Origin: SHZI01 sp031409515 | GTDB lineage: Bacteria; Pseudomonadota; Gammaproteobacteria; Steroidobacterales; GCA-2729495 | Reading direction: 5' to 3' | Assembly (NCBI GenBank): GCA_031409515.1 | Contig: JANNXJ010000016.1 | Coordinates: 206,728-270,727 of the forward strand | Length of the DNA stretch: 64,000 nucleotides | Shown: positions 8,665 to 17,072 of the stretch, one piece after another | Position numbering within the stretch: position 1 is the first letter of the stretch | Layout of the letters: every line of letters begins with the position of its first letter | Notes under the pieces: model-generated | Told to the model about the DNA's origin: nothing | Databases searched by the model: none | What the model saw: the letters and a program-made list of their open reading frames with translations, nothing else | Made by a program: the position numbers and the translations under genes

Positions 8665-9611
8665 CAGAAATGCCGGTAGGTGGTGTCAGGAACTGCCAGT
8701 GGCTGGCCGTGCAGGCGCCACCGGGCACCCGAACCAGGCACGACAGTGCCGATGCGGGTTACAGGTACAGACCAGTGCGCCGAGACCTCCCGCAGGCGTC
8801 CGGCATCCGCAGGGCGGACCGTGAAACACAGCTCGTAGTCGTCGCCACCCGTGAGTGCACATTCAACGGCCTCGCTGCCCCGGACTCGCCGCAGTTCCGG
8901 GCTCAGTGGGAGATCTTCGGCATCGAGTTCAGCGCCCACGCCGCTGGCGGCGAGGAGCTTGCCAAGATCGTCGGCCAGACCATCGGAAACATCGAGCATG
9001 GCCGAGGCAATCCCAGCCAGTGCCCTGCCCTCCTCTACCCGGGGCTCCGGATAGAGAAAGCGCTGGCGCAACGCCGCAGCGTCCGACCCCTCTGTGCCGT
9101 CTGCCAGCAGCAGCCGGCCGGCGACCGCATCGCCAGGATTACCGGTAACCCAGATGCCGTCGCCGGGCCGTGCGCCGGTGCGCCGGACTGCACGCTCGGG
9201 CTTCACCCGGCCAAGGACCGTTACTGTCGCGCCAAGTGGGCCACGCACGGTATCGCCGCCGATCAGGACCACGCCATGCCGGTCCGCCAGAGAGAACAGG
9301 CCCGTGGCAAACCCGCCGACCCACGCAGGGTCCGCGCCGGGCAAGGACAGCGCCAGGGAAAACCAGCGGGGCTCCGCTGACATCGCCGCGACGTCACTCA
9401 GGTTCACGGCCAGCGCGCGGTGACCAACAGCGGCAGCTGGAATCCCAGCCGGAAAATGCGTGCCCTCGGCGATGCTGTCGGTCGCTACCGCCAGATCAAA
9501 CCCCGGTTCGGGACGCAGCAGGGCCGCATCGTCGCCAATTCCCAGGATGATGTCTGCCCGCCGGTCCTGCGGCCTGGCAAAGAAGGTGGTGATGAGCGTG
9601 CGTTCGTCCAC
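8664..9611 (-). CDS. thiL: Thiamine-monophosphate kinase
   Basis: A 315-aa PurM/AIRS-superfamily kinase phosphorylating thiamine monophosphate to thiamine diphosphate with ATP. Diagnostic stretches are LGIGDDAALL, the DSIAEGTHF segment, HRALAVNLSDVAAMSAEP, IGGDTVRG, and the C-terminal LDVSDGLADDLGKL plus ALTGGDDYELCF. Length is normal. It sits between nusB and pgpA in the conserved order and is translationally coupled to pgpA. Confidence 0.96.
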   Translation of the reverse strand: MDERTLITTFFARPQDRRADIILGIGDDAALLRPEPGFDLAVATDSIAEGTHFPAGIPAAAVGHRALAVNLSDVAAMSAEPRWFSLALSLPGADPAWVGGFATGLFSLADRHGVVLIGGDTVRGPLGATVTVLGRVKPERAVRRTGARPGDGIWVTGNPGDAVAGRLLLADGTEGSDAAALRQRFLYPEPRVEEGRALAGIASAMLDVSDGLADDLGKLLAASGVGAELDAEDLPLSPELRRVRGSEAVECALTGGDDYELCFTVRPADAGRLREVSAHWSVPVTRIGTVVPGSGARWRLHGQPLAVPDTTYRHF

Positions 9612-9629
9612 CCTGCATTCGCTCAGCAG

Positions 9630-10046
9630 TCAGGCAGCGGGACGCAACTTCGGCGCGGCCTGGTCAAGCAATGCGTTGATGTAGAGATGACCATCAGTGG
9701 CACCAAACTCCTTCGCCAGCTGGATCGCCTCGGCGATCACGACCTTCAGCGGCACCTCGGGGTGCGCGCGCAGCTCGGTAAGCCCAAGCCAGAGTATGCC
9801 GTGCTCTACGGGGTCCAGTTGCGCCACTGGCCGGTCGGCATGATCCGCAATCAGCGCATCGAGTTCAGCCGTATCGGCCAGGACTTCCCCAAGTAGCCGG
9901 CGAAAGAACTCGACGTCCATCTTCTCGAAGTTCTCCTGGACCGTAAACTGCTCCAGCAGTTCGGCAGCAGAGTGCCCTGCGAGCTGGTGCTGATAGAGCG
10001 CCTGCACGAGCAGGCGGCGCGAACCGTGCCGACCAGTAACAGCCAT
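9630..10046 (-). CDS. nusB: Transcription antitermination factor NusB
   Basis: A 138-aa all-helical RNA-binding protein that pairs with NusE (S10) on boxA of rRNA operons. Recognised by SRRLLVQALYQHQLAG, LDALI..HADRPVAQLDPVEHGILWLGLTEL and the conserved end VVIAEAIQLAKEFGATDGHLYINALLD. I chose the ATG at 10046; a longer frame extending upstream overlaps ribH and lacks family similarity. It lies 10 nt after ribH. Confidence 0.95.
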   Translation of the reverse strand: MAVTGRHGSRRLLVQALYQHQLAGHSAAELLEQFTVQENFEKMDVEFFRRLLGEVLADTAELDALIADHADRPVAQLDPVEHGILWLGLTELRAHPEVPLKVVIAEAIQLAKEFGATDGHLYINALLDQAAPKLRPAA

Positions 10047-10056
10047 GTTGCGAAAC

Positions 10057-10524
10057 CTACGCCTCCAGCTGGCGCAGGAGGCTGACCATTTCGAGGGTGG
10101 CCAGGACGGCGTCAGCACCCTTGTTGCCGGCCTTGCCGCCGGCCCGGTCCATGGCCTGGTCGACCGTGTCGCAGGTGAGCAGGCCGAAGCCAATGGGGAT
10201 GCCGTGCTCCAGACTGACGCGATTGAGTCCGGCTGCGCACTCGCCGCACACGAAGTCAAAATGGGGTGTTTGCCCGCGAATTACCGCACCCAGAGCCGCG
10301 ATGCCGTCGTAGCGCCGCAGCTTCGCGAGACGCTGGGCCGCCAGCGGCAGCTCAAAGGCCCCGGGAACCCGGACGATATGAATGTCGGTCTCCCCGGCGC
10401 CGTGGCGCTTCAGGGCGTCAACTGCGCCATCCACCAGGTTGCGGACGACCAGTTCATTGAAGCGCGCCGCAAGGATGACGATACGCACGTCGCGGGCGAT
10501 CAACTGTCCTTCAATAGTGAGCAT
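10057..10524 (-). CDS. ribH: 6,7-dimethyl-8-ribityllumazine synthase
   Basis: A 155-aa penultimate enzyme of riboflavin synthesis, condensing the ribityl-pyrimidine with 3,4-dihydroxybutanone phosphate; it forms icosahedral or pentameric shells. Signatures are ARFNELVVRNLVDGA, VPGAFELPLAAQRLA (substrate pocket), IRGQTPHFDFVCGE with the catalytic His, and PIGFGLLTCDTVDQA. It lies 9 nt after ribB and upstream of nusB. Confidence 0.96.
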   Translation of the reverse strand: MLTIEGQLIARDVRIVILAARFNELVVRNLVDGAVDALKRHGAGETDIHIVRVPGAFELPLAAQRLAKLRRYDGIAALGAVIRGQTPHFDFVCGECAAGLNRVSLEHGIPIGFGLLTCDTVDQAMDRAGGKAGNKGADAVLATLEMVSLLRQLEA

Positions 10525-10533
10525 AGGTTGCGA

Positions 10534-11727
10534 TCAGCCGCCAGGGCGCCGGGCTGGCGCGTCCACGTACTCTACTACCTCGAGCCCGAAGCCTGATAGA
10601 CCGTGCATCTGCTTCGGCGCACTGAGGACCCGCATCCGGTGGACGCCCAGATCCCGGAGAATCTGCGCACCGGTACCGTAATTGCGGAGAACCTCCCCAC
10701 CAGGCGATTCCTTGCGCTCGGCACCCGCGAGCCGCCCGAGGGAGTGGAAGGCGGCCAGCAGTTCCCGCGGCGACTCGCCATAGTGGAGCAGCACCACGAC
10801 GCCGTGACCTGCATTGGCAATCTGCTCCATGGCAGAGCGGAGGGGCCAACCCAGTTCCGCGCTACGCACTCCCACCACGTCACCCAGGGTGTCCTGAACG
10901 TGGACGCGGACCAGCGGCGGCTCAGGCAGGGTCAGATCGCCCTTGACCAGGGCAAGGTGCACGTTGCGACTGACATGATCCTCGTAGGCGACGAGCCGGA
11001 ATGGGCCGAACTCGGTCTCCACGATGTGCTCGGCGATACGGGCGACGGATTCCTCGTGCTGCAGCCGGTACCGGATGAGGTCGGCAATCGTACCGATCTT
11101 CAGACCATGCTCCCGGGCGAAGGTCTCCAGCTGTGGCCGGCGGGCCATGGTGCCGTCCTCATTGAGAATCTCGACAATCACCGCCGCCGGTTCGAAGCCC
11201 GCGAGGCGGGCGAAGTCACAGCCGGCCTCCGTATGTCCGGCGCGCGTCAGCACACCACCGGACTGGGCCATGAGGGGAAAAATGTGGCCGGGCTGGGCGA
11301 TATCTTCCGCCGTGGCATCCGGACCGACGGCAACACGGACCGTCCGGGCGCGATCCTGGGCTGAGATGCCGGTGGTCACACCCTCGGCAGCCTCGATGGA
11401 CACAGTGAAGTTGGTGCTCTGCTGGCGATCGGTAGCGCCAACCATCAACGGGAGGCGGAGCTGCTGGCACCGGGCCCGCGTCAGGGTCAGGCAGATCAGG
11501 CCCCGCCCGTAGCGCGCCATGAAATTGATGTCCTCCGGCCGCACCTTCGCAGCAGCCATGAGCAGGTCGCCCTCATTTTCCCGGTCTTCATCGTCCACGA
11601 TGATGACCATCCGCCCCTGGCGCAGGTCTTCGATGATCGCGGGGACGGCGCTGAAGCCCCCTGGAATCGCGCCGGTCGGCGCTCCTACGGGGGTGCCGGC
11701 CGGAATGCCTTTATCCAACAGAGTCAT
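10534..11727 (-). CDS. ribB: 3,4-dihydroxy-2-butanone 4-phosphate synthase with a degenerate GTP cyclohydrolase II domain
   Basis: A 397-aa RibBA-shaped protein. The N-terminal DHBP synthase domain is intact: DDEDRENEGDL, ARYGRGLICL, RAGHTEAGCDFARLAG. The C-terminal GTP cyclohydrolase II-like domain is not. Where active enzymes have the zinc-binding Cys-x10-Cys-x-Cys (HSECLTGDVFG..CDCG), this one reads VHVQDTLGDVVGVRSAELGW with no Cys. It is therefore probably RibB-only, as reported for degenerate RibBX-type proteins, and a separate ribA is expected elsewhere. The Ala/Gly/Pro-rich N-terminal leader (GTPVGAPTGAIPGG) is partly encoded by a REP unit. Its start overlaps the ribE stop by 4 nt. Confidence 0.93.
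   Translation of the reverse strand: MTLLDKGIPAGTPVGAPTGAIPGGFSAVPAIIEDLRQGRMVIIVDDEDRENEGDLLMAAAKVRPEDINFMARYGRGLICLTLTRARCQQLRLPLMVGATDRQQSTNFTVSIEAAEGVTTGISAQDRARTVRVAVGPDATAEDIAQPGHIFPLMAQSGGVLTRAGHTEAGCDFARLAGFEPAAVIVEILNEDGTMARRPQLETFAREHGLKIGTIADLIRYRLQHEESVARIAEHIVETEFGPFRLVAYEDHVSRNVHLALVKGDLTLPEPPLVRVHVQDTLGDVVGVRSAELGWPLRSAMEQIANAGHGVVVLLHYGESPRELLAAFHSLGRLAGAERKESPGGEVLRNYGTGAQILRDLGVHRMRVLSAPKQMHGLSGFGLEVVEYVDAPARRPGG
11663..11688 (-). repeat. REP-type unit inside the ribB coding sequence
   Basis: On the minus strand the unit begins GTAGGAGCGCC, has a 3-4 nt loop, and continues GGCGCGAT. It matches the first arm of the REP pair at 45278 apart from the loop and one base near the end. 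Here it is translated in frame as V-G-A-P-T-G-A-I-P at the N-terminus of RibB, upstream of the conserved catalytic domain. Confidence 0.75.
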
Positions 11728-12317
11728 GATTTGCCCAGCAGTCTTTCGACGTAGCGTGCCACCAGGTCTACTTCGAGGTTGACCCGCGTACCGATTCGGT
11801 AGTGTTGCATGATTGTATTCGCGAGGGTGTGGGGCACGAGGGTGACCAGCACCAGGTTGTCTGTTACGTCATTCACGGTGAGGCTGACGCCGTCGATGCA
11901 GATCGAGCCCTTGCGGGCAGCATAACGCTGAAGGAAGGCCGGCAGGGCAAAGCGCAGGATCGCCATGCCGCCCTCTTCCCGCCGCTCGGCAACCTCGCCC
12001 ACCCCGTCCACATGCCCGGTGACCAGATGCCCGCCGAGGGGCTCGGCCAGCGTGAGTGCGGACTCCAGATTTACCGGGCTGCCGGGGCCGAGCTGCTCCA
12101 GAGTAGTCACCCGGAGGGTCTCCGCGGACACGTCTGCCGTGAAGGTACCGGACCCAAAGGCTACCGCCGTCAGGCAGGCGCCATTTACCGCGATGCTGTC
12201 CCCCAGCTGGAACTTTCTGGAGCCCAGGGCGCCCAGGTCAAAGACCAGCTGGCGCCCGGACTCGGTGGGGATCACGGACCGCAGGTTGCCGAGCGCCTGA
12301 ATGATTCCCGTAAACAT
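11724..12317 (-). CDS. ribE: Riboflavin synthase alpha subunit
   Basis: A 197-aa trimeric enzyme dismutating two 6,7-dimethyl-8-ribityllumazine molecules to riboflavin. It is a tandem repeat of two lumazine-binding barrels. The first has MFTGIIQALG and LGDSIAVNGACLTAV; the second has GGHLVTGHVDGVG, GSICIDGVSLTVNDV and LVPHTLANTIM. Stop/start overlaps with ribD and ribB show tight operon coupling. Confidence 0.96.
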   Translation of the reverse strand: MFTGIIQALGNLRSVIPTESGRQLVFDLGALGSRKFQLGDSIAVNGACLTAVAFGSGTFTADVSAETLRVTTLEQLGPGSPVNLESALTLAEPLGGHLVTGHVDGVGEVAERREEGGMAILRFALPAFLQRYAARKGSICIDGVSLTVNDVTDNLVLVTLVPHTLANTIMQHYRIGTRVNLEVDLVARYVERLLGKS

Positions 12318-13444
12318 CAGCGTGCGCTTCCCGTGGCCGCCTTCGGCGTGTAAATGAGGCGCAGATCATCGCCCAGATGCCGGGCGCTCTGCAGCCTGAA
12401 TTCCGGGCGGGCCGCCAGGTCCGTGAGCGGGGGAATATCGAACATTCCCCGGGCGCTTGAGCCCAGAATGCTGGGGGCCAGGTAGACCAGCAGCTCGTCC
12501 ACCAGACCCGCGGCCAGCAGCGCGCCATTCAGCGTGGGACCCGCCTCAACCCAGACCTCGTTGATCTCCAGTTCCCCAAGCCGGCGCAGCATCGCCGCCA
12601 GGTCGACCCGCCCCCCGTCGAGAGACACGGTTTCAACCAGGACTCCCCGGGTGACGAGTGGCGCCCTGCGCACATCGGCCCCGGCGCCCAGCAGCAGCAC
12701 ATCGCCGGGCTTCGCCAGCACCCGGGCCTCGGGTGGGGTCCGAAAACGGGAATCCAGGATCACCCGCAACGGCTGGACTGGCAGGGGCTGCCCTGCCTCC
12801 CGCACATTCAGGGCCGGATCGTCGGCCAGCACCGTGCCGACGCCCGTCAGGATCGCAGCGCTCTGGGCCCGCCAGCGCTGCACATCGTCCCGGGCGGCCT
12901 CGCCCGTCAGCCACTGGCTGCGGCCATCGGCCAGCGCCGTGCGCCCGTCCAACGAGGCGGCAATTTTGGTGCGCACCAGCGGCCAGCCGCGGCGCATCCG
13001 GTGCATGAAGCCGGCGTTGAGCCGTTCCGACTCGGCAGCCAGCAGGCCACCACTGACCTCGATGCCTGCCGCAAGGAGCGCCTGCTCGCCACCACCGTTG
13101 ACGCGGGGATTGGGATCCGCGGCGCCGTAGACGACCCGTCGAATGCCGGCCTCGATCAGCGCGGTGGTGCACGGCGGGGTCCGGCCCCGGTGACAGCAGG
13201 GCTCGAGGGTTACGTAGGCCGTCGCGCCTCGACCCGCCTCCCCGGCCTTCGCCAGTGCATCCGCTTCCGCATGGGGCCCGCCGGCCCGCATGTGCCAACC
13301 CTCGGCGATCACGGTGGAGCCCGAGGCAATCACACAGCCCACGCGCGGATTCGGGTGCGTCGTGGCGAGACCCCGGGCCGCGAGCTCCAGCGCGAGGGCC
13401 ATGTGCCGGCGATCGTCCACCGTGAACGTCGGCGGGATATTCAC
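12317..13444 (-). CDS. ribD: Bifunctional diaminohydroxyphosphoribosylaminopyrimidine deaminase / 5-amino-6-(5-phosphoribosylamino)uracil reductase
   Basis: A 375-aa fusion catalysing two consecutive steps of riboflavin synthesis. The N-terminal cytidine-deaminase-like domain has the zinc motifs PHAEADAL and EPCCHRGRTPPCT. The C-terminal NADPH-dependent reductase has RTKIAASLDGRTA, WLTGEAARDDVQRWRA, ILTGVGTVLADDPALNVR and ...VWVEAGPTLNGALL. Normal length. It overlaps nrdR by 4 nt upstream and abuts ribE downstream. Confidence 0.96.
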   Translation of the reverse strand: MNIPPTFTVDDRRHMALALELAARGLATTHPNPRVGCVIASGSTVIAEGWHMRAGGPHAEADALAKAGEAGRGATAYVTLEPCCHRGRTPPCTTALIEAGIRRVVYGAADPNPRVNGGGEQALLAAGIEVSGGLLAAESERLNAGFMHRMRRGWPLVRTKIAASLDGRTALADGRSQWLTGEAARDDVQRWRAQSAAILTGVGTVLADDPALNVREAGQPLPVQPLRVILDSRFRTPPEARVLAKPGDVLLLGAGADVRRAPLVTRGVLVETVSLDGGRVDLAAMLRRLGELEINEVWVEAGPTLNGALLAAGLVDELLVYLAPSILGSSARGMFDIPPLTDLAARPEFRLQSARHLGDDLRLIYTPKAATGSAR

Positions 13445-13947
13445 GACGTTTCGTCCGGCAGCAGCGGCAGCTGGTCACGGCGGCGGTCCTGGTCACCCAG
13501 TTCCTTCAGCTTGCGGATTTCGTCCTGGAAAGACTCCACGTCCTGAAAGCTCCGGTACACCGAGGCATAACGGACGTAAGCAACCTCATCGAGCGCGCGC
13601 AGTTCTTCCATCACCAGTTCACCGATCCGTCGCGAGAGCACCTCCCGCTCGCCCATGGTCTGCAACCGGTGGGTCACCCGGGCCAGCGCTTCCTCCACCG
13701 CCTCACTGCTCACCGGCCGCTTCTCCAGTGCGCGGATCATTCCGCTCCGCAGCTTGTGGTCATCGAAGGGCTCCCGGCTGTCGTCCCGCTTCACCACCCG
13801 GGGCATGACGAGCTCCGCGCTCTCGAAGGTGGTGAAGCGCTCCGCGCAGCCCAGGCACTCGCGCCGGCGCCGGATCTGGGTGCCCTCGCCGGCCAGACGC
13901 GAATCCATGACCTTCGTTTCCGGATGACTGCAGAAAGGGCAAAACAA
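13441..13947 (-). CDS. nrdR: Transcriptional repressor NrdR, N-terminus rebuilt by the inserted element
   Basis: A 168-aa ATP-cone, zinc-ribbon repressor of ribonucleotide reductase genes. The zinc ribbon CPFC...CLGCAERFTTFE and the ATP-cone (VVKRDDSREPFDDHKLRSGMIRALEKRPV) are intact. The start is unusual: the only in-frame initiator before an upstream TAG is TTG at 13947, preceded by AGGA 7 nt away. Both the codon and the ribosome-binding site are element DNA, because the 15-bp att core (13927-13941) covers codons 3-7. The protein now begins M-F-C-P-F-C-S, whereas the displaced stub at 25068 reads M-Y-C-P-F-C-S, the more typical NrdR start. Confidence 0.95.
   Translation of the reverse strand: MFCPFCSHPETKVMDSRLAGEGTQIRRRRECLGCAERFTTFESAELVMPRVVKRDDSREPFDDHKLRSGMIRALEKRPVSSEAVEEALARVTHRLQTMGEREVLSRRIGELVMEELRALDEVAYVRYASVYRSFQDVESFQDEIRKLKELGDQDRRRDQLPLLPDETS
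13927..13941. repeat. Left attachment-site repeat (in nrdR)
   Basis: ACTGCAGAAAGGGCA, identical to 25048-25062. It forms codons 3 to 7 of nrdR (Cys-Pro-Phe-Cys-Ser, the first zinc knuckle). Because the core is coding sequence, integration preserves the reading frame downstream of it. Confidence 0.9.
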
Positions 13948-14128
13948 ATGGCGGTCCTATTGGGTTTTATCAAGTCCAAATCAGGCCAAGATTTGGAGAT
14001 GAAAGCCTTGATGTGTTTGCATTCTACCAGCGACTTCGGCGCGGCGATTGGGATCGCGACCGAAGCGCCAGCTCCCGGTGCCGTTGCACCGTGGTTGCAC
14101 CGGAAGAATCACTGCCAGGAGACGCAAA

Positions 14129-15415
14129 ATGCCGACACAGCGACGCGACCGACTCACCGAACGCGACGTCAGTAACGCCCAGCCTGGCGACGTTCTCGCC
14201 GAAACTTGCACCCGGGGACTGCTGCTGCAGGTCAGCCCGCGCGGCATCAAAACGTGGGTCTTCCGCTACCGTGGACACCCGCGCGAAGGATGCACCACGC
14301 TGCAGCGGTCAAAGGGCCTGGGCAGTTGGCCGGCAATCTCCCTGGTCGGCGCTCGCAAGCTCGCCAACGCCTGCCGCGGCATCGTCGAGGGCAACGGCGA
14401 CCCGCTGGAGAATGAGCGAGAGGCCGCCAGGCATCGCGAAGAGGTGAAAGCCCGGGCGGAGGCCAGGCAGACGTTTGCAGTGGCTGCTGACAGGTTTTAT
14501 CGCGTCGTGGTCGAGCCGAAGTACCGCACCAGGAAGAACGCTCGGCACCTGCTGAAGTACGCCAGCGCAGCAATCGTCGACGGCCGCGCCTTCGGCGTCA
14601 TCGCCGTCACCGATATCACGCCCGAGATCGGCGAGGCACTTTACGGTGCTTTGGTTGAGTGTCGGAAAGTCGTCCTGGCCAACCGTATCCTCGGGCTGCT
14701 CCAGTGCTTCTGGAAATGGGCGGCCAAGCCGAGCGGCGTTCCGGGCGTTCGCGGCTTGCCATCCCCGTTCGCCGGAATCGAGATGGGAGAGGAAAAGTCG
14801 AGGACGCGCGTGTTGTCGGATACCGAGTTGGCGGCTGTGTGGACTGCCGCTGGAGAGCTCGAGTGGCCGGGCGGGCCCTTCGTGAGACTTCTGACGCTCA
14901 CCGGCTGCAGAGGCAAGGAGATATTGGGCCTGCGCTGGCAGCCCGATCCCGAAGAGCGCTTCGGGCACGTCGATCTCAAGGAAGGCCTGCTGGTGTTCCC
15001 CGGGGGCGCGACGAAGAACGGCAAGCCGCACGTGGTTTATTTGAACGATGCGATGCGCAGTGTCCTGCGAATGGTCCCGCGGCAGTTTGTCGGACCGTTC
15101 CTGTTCGGGAAGAACGGCAAGAAGCCCGGCGCCTGCCGTCCGGGCGTCAAGCTACGCCTCGACGAGATGGTGAACTCCAACGCGTGGGAGAAGGCTTGGG
15201 TGTTCCACGATCTCCGCAGAACACTCGTCACAGGCATGCAGGGCCTCGGCGTGCAGGAACACGTCCTCAAGAAGCTCATCAATCACACAGGGTTCGCCAG
15301 TACCTTCGGTGTTTACGCGTTGCACCAGTACGAAAAGGAGCGCCGCGCGGCATTCGACGCCTGGGCGACACACGTTCTCAGTCTAGTTTCATCAACCGCC
15401 GCGAAGTCGGCGTAG
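14129..15415 (+). CDS. P4-type tyrosine integrase
   Basis: A 428-aa site-specific recombinase. The N-terminus (RDRLTERDVSNAQPGDVLAE...GLLLQVSPRGIKTWVFRYR) is the arm-site-binding domain typical of P4/CP4-57 integrases, followed by a SAM-like core-binding domain. Catalytic residues in order are Arg in LTGCRGKEILGLRW, HDLRRTL (His and Arg), INHTG, and a Tyr in the VYALHQYEKERRAAFDAWATHVL segment. I chose ATG 14129 because GGAG precedes it and the longer frame extends into the att-proximal noncoding region. Being next to attL, it is the enzyme expected to recombine the nrdR site. Confidence 0.95.
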   Translation: MPTQRRDRLTERDVSNAQPGDVLAETCTRGLLLQVSPRGIKTWVFRYRGHPREGCTTLQRSKGLGSWPAISLVGARKLANACRGIVEGNGDPLENEREAARHREEVKARAEARQTFAVAADRFYRVVVEPKYRTRKNARHLLKYASAAIVDGRAFGVIAVTDITPEIGEALYGALVECRKVVLANRILGLLQCFWKWAAKPSGVPGVRGLPSPFAGIEMGEEKSRTRVLSDTELAAVWTAAGELEWPGGPFVRLLTLTGCRGKEILGLRWQPDPEERFGHVDLKEGLLVFPGGATKNGKPHVVYLNDAMRSVLRMVPRQFVGPFLFGKNGKKPGACRPGVKLRLDEMVNSNAWEKAWVFHDLRRTLVTGMQGLGVQEHVLKKLINHTGFASTFGVYALHQYEKERRAAFDAWATHVLSLVSSTAAKSA

Positions 15416-15484
15416 CGCCGGCGCCAGGGACGGCAGCAACCGCCCCCGACGCCTAACCACAGCAACCCTGAACAGGAGGACTGC

Positions 15485-16072
15485 ATGGCTACTCGAAAGG
15501 CTATCACCAAGAAAGCGACCCCCAGAAAGCGCCGGCCGGTGTCGCTGCCGACCGGGGCGATGATTGCCGGCGACATCGTGAAACTGGACCGCGCGGCACG
15601 CCTGCGCGTCAGCGCCGAACAGCTGACCCAACTCCTCGTCGACCTCTGTCAGATGTGCGACGACGGCGTAACGGACGCAAAGAAGCCTTACGCGCCGGGA
15701 TTGCTGCGCCTCGTCCGGGGTATGGAGTTTCTCGACGGCTGGAACCACTGCAACGAGCAGACCATGCAGGGGTTGGCTGCGATCGCGCCCAAGCCCCTGT
15801 CAGCCGTAATCTGGCTGACGCACGAGCGGCTGGTGGAAATCCTGGATGAGCTGGTCACGCACGACGACAACCCTCTACTGCCCCTTTATGTGTGCTTCAT
15901 GCAGGGCTGGATAATGACGATTGGCGGCAAGAAAGACGGCGAGTGCCTGGAGACGTTGCGGCTACTCATTCATGTTGTGACCCCAGGCAGTCGCGCCAAG
16001 GTCGCCTGGGAGGACGGGCTGGCGTTCATCGCAGAGAACCACCAGCGACTGATCTGGGGCGAGCGGGCATGA
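15485..16072 (+). CDS. Hypothetical protein of the element
   Basis: A 195-aa protein with a very basic N-terminus (ATRKAITKKATPRKRRPV) and a mostly helical remainder. No family recognised. It has a strong AGGAGG ribosome-binding site and starts a run of closely spaced genes; its stop overlaps the next start (ATGA). The polybasic leader could contact DNA, but that is only an inference. Confidence 0.75.
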   Translation: MATRKAITKKATPRKRRPVSLPTGAMIAGDIVKLDRAARLRVSAEQLTQLLVDLCQMCDDGVTDAKKPYAPGLLRLVRGMEFLDGWNHCNEQTMQGLAAIAPKPLSAVIWLTHERLVEILDELVTHDDNPLLPLYVCFMQGWIMTIGGKKDGECLETLRLLIHVVTPGSRAKVAWEDGLAFIAENHQRLIWGERA

Positions 16073-16689
16073 GCAAGAAGAAGCCGACAACAGAGACATG
16101 GCCAACAGCCTACGACCTCCCGAGCGGGATAACCGGCATACGAGATCTGATTCGCCTTCGCTATGACCGGGCCCGGGCGGACCTGAATCTGTCTGGCTAC
16201 AACTCTCGCACGTGGCGAACGCTGCTCAGGAAGCGCGCCCCGAGCGCAGATAACTTTGCGGCCCTCGATCTGAACGAGATCCCCAAGCTCCGAGCCCTGC
16301 TCGATCGCAATGACGCGGAAGGCGCTGCGTATGCGGCGTATACGATCGGACGCAGGCACGAGGCTGAACGCGCAATCGCGCTAACGTGGCACCAACGCAG
16401 CAACAGTGGCAGGAATCACGGCCCCGCCCCTGGTCTGCTAGCAGCTGCCCGATACGCCCGCAAAGAGATTGGCCCAAACAAAGACGCGCAGCAGCTATTT
16501 AAGTGGCTCGTGAGCAAAGCGAAGGGTAAAGACGGACTAGAGGTCGACGGTTTCAAGATCATGTACGGCGAGAAGAAAAACAAAGCCGGAAAAACTGAGC
16601 ACACACTGCGCCAGGAAGGGCACAAAGGCCGACCGATCCCGCTCGGCACCTTCCGCAAGAAGTACCTAAAAAATCTGCCTGAGACTTAA
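16069..16689 (+). CDS. Hypothetical protein of the element
   Basis: A 206-aa basic protein (SKKKPTTETWPTAYDLPSG...). The part near residues 20-70 (RLRYDRARADLNLSGYNSRTWRTLLRKRAPSADNFAALD) suggests a helical, possibly HTH-like fold. A short segment near residue 165 (KIMYGEKKNKAGKTEHTL) is Lys-rich. No known family recognised. It is translationally coupled to the upstream gene by a 4-nt overlap. Confidence 0.7.
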   Translation: MSKKKPTTETWPTAYDLPSGITGIRDLIRLRYDRARADLNLSGYNSRTWRTLLRKRAPSADNFAALDLNEIPKLRALLDRNDAEGAAYAAYTIGRRHEAERAIALTWHQRSNSGRNHGPAPGLLAAARYARKEIGPNKDAQQLFKWLVSKAKGKDGLEVDGFKIMYGEKKNKAGKTEHTLRQEGHKGRPIPLGTFRKKYLKNLPET

Positions 16690-16778
16690 CCGGTTTCGTC
16701 GCATCTGCTCGGCCCGATCCTATTGCAGTAGCCATGCCCGTGCGTTGTAGTGGCCCCGAAGCCCAATCGGTGCCAACC

Positions 16779-17072
16779 ATGAAGAATGTAACCAAAAGCC
16801 GAGGACCTCGGCGCAAGCCGGATTATACGGACCTGAGCGAAGACGCGCTGTTCAACGACAGCGCCATGTTCCGGTATTTGAACTTCAAGCCGTCAACCGG
16901 CAAGCGGTACAAAAAGCTCGGCCTCCTACCCCCGGCTGACGTCACCATCGGTGACAAAGAATTTCGTCGACTGCAGACGCTGCAGGACTTTACCCGGTCG
17001 GCCCGACGCGGCGCCGGTCTACCGGTCATGGGCAGGCCAAGAAACAGTGGCCAGCAGGGGGCGCAGCAGTGA
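16779..17072 (+). CDS. Small winged-helix regulator (AlpA/excisionase-like)
   Basis: A 97-aa basic protein. The core MFRYLNFKPSTGKRYKKLGLLPPADVTIGDKEFRRLQTLQDF follows the AlpA/Xis pattern: a short helix-turn-helix that selects a site, then a beta wing ending in an Arg-rich stretch. Such proteins act as recombination directionality factors or activators of integrase genes in P4-like satellites. The start is uncertain (an in-frame ATG at 16734 adds 15 residues); neither has a good ribosome-binding site. Confidence 0.6.
   Translation: MKNVTKSRGPRRKPDYTDLSEDALFNDSAMFRYLNFKPSTGKRYKKLGLLPPADVTIGDKEFRRLQTLQDFTRSARRGAGLPVMGRPRNSGQQGAQQ

Noticed and set aside
10534..13947. FMN riboswitch for the riboflavin genes
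   Set aside because: The genes overlap or nearly touch, leaving no room for an RFN element, and none is seen upstream of nrdR.
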